The notes beneath the pieces are model-generated. The model was not told the DNA's origin, did not search any database, and saw only the letters and a program-made list of their open reading frames with translations. A program made the translations under genes and the position numbers. From the NCBI RefSeq assembly GCF_020439865.1, contig NZ_JAGRPF010000108.1, forward strand, positions 1 to 64,000: a stretch of 64,000 nucleotides of DNA, read 5' to 3'. Positions 25,747 to 32,606 of the stretch are shown here, piece by piece; position 1 is the first letter of the stretch; each line of letters begins with the position of its first letter. This stretch comes from Prosthecobacter sp. (lineage in GTDB: Bacteria; Verrucomicrobiota; Verrucomicrobiia; Verrucomicrobiales; Verrucomicrobiaceae).

Positions 25747-28668
25747 ATGAACGTGCGCGTGCGCTGGAACCGACACACGCTGGCACTGCTGGCCATCGTG
25801 GCGGGGATGTGGTATGCGGCGGAGGCGCAGTCGAACGGTGCCGCGCATCTGATCGCCCTGCTGACGGCGACGATGGGTGCGCTGACCTGGCTGCATGCGC
25901 GGGCCAATCTGCGCGGGCTCAATGTCCGCCTCGTCGGAGCCCGGCCTGCGGCTCAGGATGAAACGAGGACCATCCCTGTCGAACTGCGCGCGACGGGTGC
26001 GGTGTCACCGTGTGGTCTCGAAGTCATCGTGGCTGGTGCGGCGGCACCGGTGTTTGTGGAGTGTGTGCCCTCTGGAAGCGCGGTGCTTGTTGAACTGCCT
26101 CCGCCTGTAAAGGATTCAGGCGGTGCGTTGAAGGTTCTGGTGCGCAGCGTTTATCCACTGGGTCTGTTTACCGCGGAGTGTGTCGTCGAAACCTCATGGG
26201 TGCGCCGCGTGCATCCGAAAGCGGCGGGAGATCTGCCGCTGCCAGCGGCCGATGCTTCGCGGCATGGCGATGCGATTTCTGTTTCGTCCAGTCGTGCGCA
26301 TGGAAACAGTGGTGATGACTTTGCCGGTCTGCGTGAATGGCGGGCGGGAGATTCACCGCGACACATCGACTGGCGTTCGGCGGCGCGTGGCGGAGCCTTG
26401 ATGGTCAAATCGTGGACCATGGGTGCTCAAGGCGTCCTGGTGTTCGATTGGAACACAATGACGCTCGACGACCCTGCACGTGCGTCACAGATCGCACGCT
26501 GGATGGAAACCTGTGAAAACGAAGGCCGGCCCTATGAGCTGCGCATGCCTGGAGTCGTTGTGCGCGCCGGTCACGGTCCCGCGCATCTGCGCCGCTGCCT
26601 CGACGCGCTCTCCACTCAAACGTCCTCCGAGACGGGCTCCGCTGTTTCGAGTGAGATGCAGGCGGGAAAGGTGGTGAGTGCTCTGAGTCTGGAGCAGACC
26701 ACCATGCTTCCGAAAAAGCCGCTGCTCTTTTTGAGCCTGGCATTGCTGCTGGCGATATTGCCGCTGCATGGTTACATCGCAAACGCTGGTCTGGTGGTCT
26801 GCGGCCTGTGTCTGATCTGGCGCGGGGCGATGCGCATGGCGGTGCCGCATGTGCTCGTTCGCATCGGCGTCATCACCGCAGGAGTCGCGGGGGTGTATTT
26901 CGACTACGGAGAGCTGGGAGGGATGGAACCGGGCATCGCACTGCTGCTTGTGCTGGCAGGCGCGAAGATGCTGGAAAGCCGGACGCCGCGCGAGTTTCAG
27001 GTGCTGGCGATCATCGGTTGGTTTTTGGCTTTCTGCGCGATCCTGCTGGAAAACCATCTTTCCCGCTCCGTGTGGGCAGTGGTGGTGCTGCTGCTCATCG
27101 CCGCATGCATGGTTCGCTTCCGTCGTAGCGCACCCGGCGCACGCGAGCCAGCGCGAGTCACCGCCACGTTGTTTGCGCAGGCGCTGCCGCTGGCGGTGCT
27201 GCTGTTCTTTGTGTTTCCGCGCGGACTGCTCGACCTTGGTTCTGCGCTTGGGCGAAGCCGGTTCGGGGAAACGGGGATCGACAATGTTCTCGAACCCGGC
27301 AAGATCGCCAAGCTTGCCCTTAGTTCGGACGTGGCATTCCGAGTGCGGTTTCCTGATGGTGTGCTGCCGCCGAATGAAACGCGCTACTGGCGCTGCCTCA
27401 CGCTCTGGCATTGCGATGGCATGCGCTGGACACGGGGGGACCATCTTGGCTATTTGCTGCGATTGCCCGGACCGAAACGCAGCCAGGACGTGACGCAGAT
27501 CATCGACTTGGAAGCGCATGGCAAACGATGGCTTCCAGCGCTCGATCTGCCGCTCGGCGCCAAGGTGCGGGGTGAGGATTTGCAGCCGGAATTCGATCAG
27601 TCCCTGCTTTCCCCGATGCCGGTGCAAGCTTCGGAACGCTTTGTGGTCGTGTCACGGTTCGAACTGCCTCCCGTGCGTGAATTGCCTGAAAGCCACCGCG
27701 AGGCGGCGCTGCAGCTTCCTGAGAAGATTTCGCCCAAACTCAAACAGCTCACGGATTACTGGGAGTCAGTGACGCAAAATGACGAACAGGTAGTTCAGAT
27801 CGCGCTCAATTATGTCAGCACTCAGGGATTTAGTTATACGCTGGAGCCGGGGGAATACACCGGACCTGAGGCGCTGGATGAATTTTTCCTGAGCCGTCGC
27901 GCCGGTTTCTGTGAACACTTCAGCGCAAGCTTTGCCACGCTCATGCGCATGGCAGGCGTGCCATCACGCATCGTTGTCGGTTACTTGGGCGGCGAATACT
28001 CCGATCACAACGGCGGCTATCTAATCGTCAAACAAAGCGACGTGCATGCCTGGACTGAGGTGTGGCTGGAGAGGTATGGCTGGTATCGTGTCGATCCCAC
28101 CGCTGCGCTCGCACCTGACCGGGTCAACATCGACCTGCGGGCCTATCTCGCTGGAGGAGCCGAGGAAGCCGAACGCCAGCGTCGCAGCCTCTGGTGGCGT
28201 GCGGTGCAGCGGGCGCGGCTGCTGTGGGACAGTGTCAACTACGGCTGGCAGAATCAGGTCATCGACTACAATCAGGAAGCCCAGCGCGGACTGCTGGAGC
28301 GCGTCGGGCTCCGCAACGCCAAACTGGTGCTTCTCATTCCCAGCGGTGCTGTCGTGCTCGTCGGTGTCATGCTCGTTGCGTGGTGGCTGCAGCGTCCTGC
28401 ACGCCACGCAGATCCATGGATGCGACTGTGGCAGCGTGTGTGCCGTCGCCTCGGCCAAGCGGGCATGCAGGCCAGGATGCCCAATGAAGGGCCGCTTGAC
28501 TATGCCCGACGAGTGGCTGTTTCCCGGCCCGATCTGTCGGCTCAATTTGGTCCTCTGGCCGAAATGTATGTCTTGGGACGCTATGGCTCTACGGCTGACA
28601 CGCTGGACAAATTCAAAACTGCGGTCGTGCGGTTTAAACCGAAACGACGAAAGACCAGATCACACTGA
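25747..28668 (+). CDS. DUF58 - TgpA-type transglutaminase fusion
   Basis: 973 residues in one frame. Residues 1-300 form a DUF58 protein: two N-terminal helices, FAGLREWRAGDSPRHIDWRS near 195-214, then LMVKSWTMG. A linker leads to Met320, which could be the start of a stand-alone TgpA. Several transmembrane helices (about 325-500) precede a periplasmic transglutaminase core with Cys722 in GFCEHFSA, His767 in DVHAWTEVW and Asp783 in YRVDPTAAL. A last helix (LLIPSGAVVLVGVMLVAWWL) and a DUF4129-like tail end the protein. DUF58 and TgpA are usually separate adjacent genes after moxR, so this is a Rosetta-stone-like fusion. The MoxR gene ends 4 bp upstream. Confidence 0.9.
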   Translation: MNVRVRWNRHTLALLAIVAGMWYAAEAQSNGAAHLIALLTATMGALTWLHARANLRGLNVRLVGARPAAQDETRTIPVELRATGAVSPCGLEVIVAGAAAPVFVECVPSGSAVLVELPPPVKDSGGALKVLVRSVYPLGLFTAECVVETSWVRRVHPKAAGDLPLPAADASRHGDAISVSSSRAHGNSGDDFAGLREWRAGDSPRHIDWRSAARGGALMVKSWTMGAQGVLVFDWNTMTLDDPARASQIARWMETCENEGRPYELRMPGVVVRAGHGPAHLRRCLDALSTQTSSETGSAVSSEMQAGKVVSALSLEQTTMLPKKPLLFLSLALLLAILPLHGYIANAGLVVCGLCLIWRGAMRMAVPHVLVRIGVITAGVAGVYFDYGELGGMEPGIALLLVLAGAKMLESRTPREFQVLAIIGWFLAFCAILLENHLSRSVWAVVVLLLIAACMVRFRRSAPGAREPARVTATLFAQALPLAVLLFFVFPRGLLDLGSALGRSRFGETGIDNVLEPGKIAKLALSSDVAFRVRFPDGVLPPNETRYWRCLTLWHCDGMRWTRGDHLGYLLRLPGPKRSQDVTQIIDLEAHGKRWLPALDLPLGAKVRGEDLQPEFDQSLLSPMPVQASERFVVVSRFELPPVRELPESHREAALQLPEKISPKLKQLTDYWESVTQNDEQVVQIALNYVSTQGFSYTLEPGEYTGPEALDEFFLSRRAGFCEHFSASFATLMRMAGVPSRIVVGYLGGEYSDHNGGYLIVKQSDVHAWTEVWLERYGWYRVDPTAALAPDRVNIDLRAYLAGGAEEAERQRRSLWWRAVQRARLLWDSVNYGWQNQVIDYNQEAQRGLLERVGLRNAKLVLLIPSGAVVLVGVMLVAWWLQRPARHADPWMRLWQRVCRRLGQAGMQARMPNEGPLDYARRVAVSRPDLSAQFGPLAEMYVLGRYGSTADTLDKFKTAVVRFKPKRRKTRSH

Positions 28669-28676
28669 TGGGGTGA

Positions 28677-28751
28677 TGGTGCGCGCTGCAGGGTTCGAAC
28701 CTGCGACCCTTGCCGTGTGAAGGCAATGCTCTACCACTGAGCTAAGCGCGC
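28677..28751 (-). tRNA. tRNA-Val (anticodon CAC)
   Basis: On the minus strand the gene has GCGCGCT/AGCGCGC acceptor arms, a GCTCAGTGGTAGAGC D-arm, an anticodon stem TTGCC/GGCAA enclosing TTCACAC (anticodon CAC) and a GGTTCGAACC T-arm. CCA is encoded at 28677-28679. It lies 8 bp after the stop of the convergent transglutaminase gene. Confidence 0.95.
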
Positions 28752-28813
28752 GAAAATCGTGGGGCGCAGTCTTTAGCCGGACTTGGTGGCGGCAGCAACC
28801 GGAAAATCTCGGC

Positions 28814-29593
28814 TCATGAACGGCGGACGAGCCGGAACTGGCGCAGGTATTTGAGCGGGGTCATGCCCATGTGCCGATGAAAGTGGTGGGTAAAGGCGCT
28901 TTGATCACAGAATCCCAGTTCCTGGGCCACCTCGGTGATCTGGGCGCCTTCCTTCTGCAGCGCCTCACAGGCCGCCTGGATGCGAAGTTTCATGATGAAA
29001 GCCTGCGGGCTGGCTCCGAAAGTTTCGACAAATTTGCGGTGCAACTGCCGGGGTGAGAGATGCACGATCTGGGCCAACTCGGTGATCGAGACACCGGTGC
29101 GGAAGTGCTCGCGGATGTAGGCAAGCGCACGATCGATCTGCAGGTAGGGCTGCAGCACCTGTTTCTTGCCTTCAAAACTTTGCACCGTGCCCATGATGCC
29201 GATGAGACGGCCTTTGGCGTCCAGCAGCGGCAGCTTGTTGGTGACGAACCAGTCTGGGATGCCCTGGTCGGTGAAAAACAGCTCGACTATGTTGAGCTTG
29301 GGTTTGCCTGTTTGCAACAACTCCTCGTCATCGCGGCGGAAGTTCTCGGCGAGGCGTGCTGGGAAGAGATCAAAGTCGTTCTTGCCGACGATGTCAGACT
29401 CGTCGCTGATGCCAAAGCGGTCCATGAAACGACGGCTGGCGCACATGAATCGAAATTCGCTGTCCTTGGCAAAGAAAGCCAGGTCGGGCAGGTGGTCGAA
29501 GAGCCTGTAGAAAGGAGTGTCCGCACTGACGCGACGGATGAACCGTTCGCGCAGTGCGGCAGAGTTCTCAGGACGTGAAGGGCGGCTGCTCAC
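28814..29593 (-). CDS. PAS domain - AraC-type transcriptional regulator
   Basis: 259 residues. A PAS domain occupies about 25-150 (FYRLFDHLPDLAFFAKDSEFRFM, VGKNDFDLFPARLAENF, KLPLLDAKGRLIGIMGTVQSF). An AraC helix-turn-helix pair follows (SITELAQIVHLSPRQLHRKF, ITEVAQELGFCDQSAFTHHF). The PAS module resembles those in XylS-like regulators that sense small molecules or light. It lies just before the TonB-dependent receptor gene on the same strand reading order (receptor, then regulator). Regulation of that receptor is possible but not shown. Confidence 0.9.
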   Translation of the reverse strand: MSSRPSRPENSAALRERFIRRVSADTPFYRLFDHLPDLAFFAKDSEFRFMCASRRFMDRFGISDESDIVGKNDFDLFPARLAENFRRDDEELLQTGKPKLNIVELFFTDQGIPDWFVTNKLPLLDAKGRLIGIMGTVQSFEGKKQVLQPYLQIDRALAYIREHFRTGVSITELAQIVHLSPRQLHRKFVETFGASPQAFIMKLRIQAACEALQKEGAQITEVAQELGFCDQSAFTHHFHRHMGMTPLKYLRQFRLVRRS

Positions 29594-29615
29594 GCTGCAG
29601 CATTAGCATGGTGCG

Positions 29616-31517
29616 CTAAAAACGCAGGCGGAATCCCGCATAGGCGCCCGTGCGCATCGATGGGAACCCTAGCACTTCGGAATAGCGCTCGCCCAGCAGG
29701 TTCTCCACGCGGGCAAAGAGATCGCAGTTCTTACAGACCGTGTAGCTGGCCGTCAAACGCAGCCGCAGGTAGTCTTCGACATCGCGCTGCGCGGCACCAA
29801 AGCCGTCTTCACGGTCGATGACGTAGAGCGCACCAAGACCGAGGCGGAATTTTGGCACAGGCTTCACCCAAACGTCTCCCATGATCGTGTGCCGTGGTCG
29901 CCGCACGAGGCGTGTGCCGGCGGTGAGATCGTCGGCGTCGAGGTAGGTGTATTGGGTGCTGAAACCGAAGCGATCACAGGGCTGCCACTGGAACGCGGCC
30001 TCAAGGCCCTGCGTGCGCGCCTTGTTGATCTGCTGCAAGGGGCCGAACGGCGGCGTGAACACGATGAGGTTGTTGATGCTGTTGTGGAAATAGGTGAGGC
30101 TGACCGAGGCCTTGTTGTCTGCAAACGGTTGCTCAATGCCGAACTCCACGCCCTTGCTTTGTTCCGGTTTCAGAAAGGCTGGATTGCCGAACAATGCCGC
30201 CTCACGATTTTGCGGACTCGCGGGTGCAAACGCGGTGCCATAATTGGCGTGGAGGACTGTCTGGGTCCACGGCATGCGCCAGCTTGTGCCGGCACGCCAG
30301 GTGGTGGCGTCATTGAAATCGGAATACTCGTCGTGACGAATACCGGTGTTCAGATTCCACCCGGGCAGGATTTCAGCCTTCGACTGGAGGAACACCGCCC
30401 AGTTGGTTTCCGCCTGATCGACGTCGTAAGCAGAGAAGGGGAAGGCGTTGTCACTGCTGCGTGAGTAGCCGATGTCCTGCAGCCAGGCACCTGCGGTAAG
30501 GGTCCACCAGTCGGCGACCTTGAAGACACTTTGGTATTCAAAGAAATGATTCCGCGAGGTGATGCGGTTGTTCAGTCCGAACGTCGGAGTGAAGTTGGTG
30601 GCTGCCTGGCGGAAGTTGCCGAATTGGTAGGTCAGCGTCTGTGTCCATCGTTTGCTGGTTTCCCAGACGAGCCGAGGAGAGATGCTCCAGAATTCGGAGA
30701 GCACGTGATCATTCGGATCATTCGCGCCAAAGCCTGTGCTGGCTCCGGGACTGCCGACATCCGCGTTGTAATAACGCAGGTCGAGGTCGAAACGCAGACT
30801 CTCGGCGAGTTGAGCACCAAATTTCGTGGCGGCGTTGTTCAACTGCATCTGGCTGTTGATTCGGTACCCCTGGGTGTCCGTGCGGCTGAGTTCGAGGCTC
30901 CAGTCATAGATGCCTGCGGCTCCTCGGTTGCTCAACCCTTCGCGTGACCAGCCAAAACTGCCGCCTTCCCATGAAAGGGTGGTTTCCGATTTCTTCAGGC
31001 CGCGTCCGCTGCGGGTGATGATGTTGATCACACCGCCGAGGGTTTTGCCACCATAGAGGCTGGCGGCAGGACCGCGCAGCACCTCGATGCGTTCCACGTT
31101 GTCGAGCGTCATGGTCTCGATGTTGTAGAGACCGGCAAGGTTGGCAGGCACGGGTCGACCGTCGATGACGACGAGCGTCTGGTCGCTGTTCGTCCCGCGG
31201 AGGAAGATGCCGTTGGTGGAACCGGGAGTTCCTCGATCGGCAATCACAAGACCTGGAACCTGCCGCAGGGCGTCGGGAACCATCTTGAACTGCTGCTCCT
31301 CGATTTTTTTGCGATCGATCACCGTGACACTGCTGGCGGTGCGCCAGGATTCGGTCTCGGTTTTGGTTGCCGTGATGACGACTTCAGGAATGACCGTGGC
31401 CGGTTTCGTTTTCGGCTTGGACGGTTGGGGATCCGCTGCATCCGCGGAGCAGGCGGCAAGGAGTGCCACCGTGATCGCGGTCAATCGACTGCGACCAGAG
31501 GTTGTCTGGGTGAACAT
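29616..31517 (-). CDS. TonB-dependent outer-membrane receptor, BtuB-like
   Basis: 633 residues. A signal peptide (LTAITVALLAACSADA) precedes a TonB-box-like start (VVITATKTETESW). The plug domain has EVLRGPAASLYGGKTLGGVINIITR, followed by a 22-strand barrel whose last residues are GAYAGFRLRF, ending in Phe as outer-membrane proteins usually do. The length and the plug motifs match vitamin B12 receptors. A cobalamin-riboswitch-like leader (31618-31804) precedes the gene, so cobalamin or corrinoid uptake is the best guess. The ABC importer is not in the window. TonB/ExbB may be supplied by the 22524 cluster. Confidence 0.88.
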   Translation of the reverse strand: MFTQTTSGRSRLTAITVALLAACSADAADPQPSKPKTKPATVIPEVVITATKTETESWRTASSVTVIDRKKIEEQQFKMVPDALRQVPGLVIADRGTPGSTNGIFLRGTNSDQTLVVIDGRPVPANLAGLYNIETMTLDNVERIEVLRGPAASLYGGKTLGGVINIITRSGRGLKKSETTLSWEGGSFGWSREGLSNRGAAGIYDWSLELSRTDTQGYRINSQMQLNNAATKFGAQLAESLRFDLDLRYYNADVGSPGASTGFGANDPNDHVLSEFWSISPRLVWETSKRWTQTLTYQFGNFRQAATNFTPTFGLNNRITSRNHFFEYQSVFKVADWWTLTAGAWLQDIGYSRSSDNAFPFSAYDVDQAETNWAVFLQSKAEILPGWNLNTGIRHDEYSDFNDATTWRAGTSWRMPWTQTVLHANYGTAFAPASPQNREAALFGNPAFLKPEQSKGVEFGIEQPFADNKASVSLTYFHNSINNLIVFTPPFGPLQQINKARTQGLEAAFQWQPCDRFGFSTQYTYLDADDLTAGTRLVRRPRHTIMGDVWVKPVPKFRLGLGALYVIDREDGFGAAQRDVEDYLRLRLTASYTVCKNCDLFARVENLLGERYSEVLGFPSMRTGAYAGFRLRF

Positions 31518-31532
31518 GTTTGTTTGGGGGAG

Positions 31533-31562
31533 GCATGCAGGCCCAGCCTTGGCTGGGCATGC
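31533..31562 (-). other. leader hairpin just upstream of the receptor start codon
   Basis: GCCCAGCC-TT-GGCTGGGC is a perfect 8-bp stem extended by GCAT/ATGC. It lies 15 nt before the receptor ATG on the sense strand. It probably belongs to the expression platform of the riboswitch and could hide the translation start. Confidence 0.55.
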
Positions 31563-31582
31563 ACTTCATTGGTTCGATGAAG

Positions 31583-31614
31583 CACTCACGGCCCTCCACA
31601 TGGAGGCGTGAGTG
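31583..31614 (-). other. long leader hairpin between riboswitch and receptor
   Basis: CACTCACG with CGTGAGTG and an inner CCTCCA with TGGAGG form about 14 bp of nearly continuous stem. Its place directly downstream of the aptamer-like segment suggests an expression-platform switch element. Confidence 0.55.
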
Positions 31615-31617
31615 ATG

Positions 31618-31804
31618 CGTTCGCAGCGAGATGTTCGGACTCCGGGTGTGTGCGACGTTTTGACCGCCGCTCCTCGCCTCCGCCTTCACCAAGGATTGCT
31701 CCCGATTGGCTTTGCTCCGCACTTTCGCACGAATGGAGGTCTGTGACCCGATACCGCAGCGCCACTGTGGCCGGTTCTCACGGCCTTCCCTGCATCTGCG
31801 AACG
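31618..31804 (-). ncRNA. cobalamin riboswitch (probable)
   Basis: Read on the minus strand, the leader of the TonB receptor shows cobalamin-aptamer landmarks in order. A closing stem pairs CGTTCGCAG (31796-31804) with CTGCGAACG (31618-31626). Next come GGGAAGGCCGTGAGAACCGG, then AAGCCA paired through TGGTGAAGGC, and finally CGGAGTCCGAACATCTCGC, similar to the B12-box AGTCCGAATACCTGCC. The paired closing stem was found by eye. It fits control of a BtuB-like receptor by adenosylcobalamin. Confidence 0.75.
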
Positions 31805-31958
31805 GTGCATGGCGTTCGCACGCCATGCTGATAAAGAAAACGGGAGGCATCCCGAAGGACGCCCGCCGCCATGCGCTCTCATAGGCGTCGGGGCTCTGGA
31901 GGGCAAATGAAAACGCGGCTTGCAGAGACCGTCATCAAGACCCATTCAAGGCGCACTC

Positions 31959-32606
31959 ATGAAACGCATTCAAGACGCACGACTCTATGGCATCGTTGAT
32001 CTCGGCTACGTGTCGGCAGAGAACGTCGAGCGCATGACTGGGTTGCTTTGTGACGGAGGCGTGGACGTCCTGCAACTGCGGGCGAAGAAGCTGGAGAAAA
32101 ACGAGGTCGAGCGCCTCGCGCGGCTCATGCTTCCGGTTACGCGGGATCATGGCGTGCCGCTGGTGATCAATGACCACCTGGAAGTTGCGGCCGCCGTCGG
32201 CAGTGAAGGCGTTCATGTCGGCCAGGATGATGACGCTGTCGCCAGGGCGCGCGCTGTGGTCGGGGCAGGCTGTTTTGTGGGCAAGTCCACGCACAGTCTT
32301 GAACAGGCTGTGGCGGCGCAGGACGAAGGCGCGGATTACATCGGCTTCGGTCCGCTGTATGCCACCGGAACCAAGCCGGACTATGTGCCCATCGGACTGC
32401 AGGACATCGCGGAGGTGCATCGCCGTGTGGCGTTGCCGATTTTCTGCATCGGTGGCGTGAATGCTGGCAGGCTGGACGAAATCGTCGCCGCTGGGGCCAG
32501 ACGCGTGGTGGTTGTGTCGGCGTTTTTGCTGGAGGCAGACGTGAGCGGTGAAGTGCGAGCTTTGAAGCAGCGTCTGACAGCTACTTCTTCTCCTCCATCG
32601 GAATGA
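31959..32606 (+). CDS. thiE: thiamine phosphate synthase
   Basis: 215 residues. ThiE joins HMP-pyrophosphate and thiazole phosphate to make thiamine monophosphate. The TIM barrel shows DVLQLRAKK near residue 35, PLVINDHLEVAAAV, GVHVGQDD, GKSTHS, DYIGFGPLYATGTK and the phosphate-binding FCIGGVNAG. The start MKRIQD at 31959 is preferred over 31920, which adds a non-conserved leader. No other thi gene is nearby. The last 26 bp overlap the stop end of the convergent M16 peptidase gene. Confidence 0.93.
   Translation: MKRIQDARLYGIVDLGYVSAENVERMTGLLCDGGVDVLQLRAKKLEKNEVERLARLMLPVTRDHGVPLVINDHLEVAAAVGSEGVHVGQDDDAVARARAVVGAGCFVGKSTHSLEQAVAAQDEGADYIGFGPLYATGTKPDYVPIGLQDIAEVHRRVALPIFCIGGVNAGRLDEIVAAGARRVVVVSAFLLEADVSGEVRALKQRLTATSSPPSE

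Larger units (their letters stand above)
31518..31958. other. 440-bp divergent region between receptor and thiE
   Basis: This gap holds the riboswitch and its expression-platform hairpins on the minus strand. The remaining 150 bp before thiE show no TPP-riboswitch motifs and no convincing gene. Confidence 0.6.

Noticed and set aside
31805..31958. possible TPP riboswitch before thiE
   Set aside because: No CTGAGA-type or ACYTGA-type motifs in the leader.
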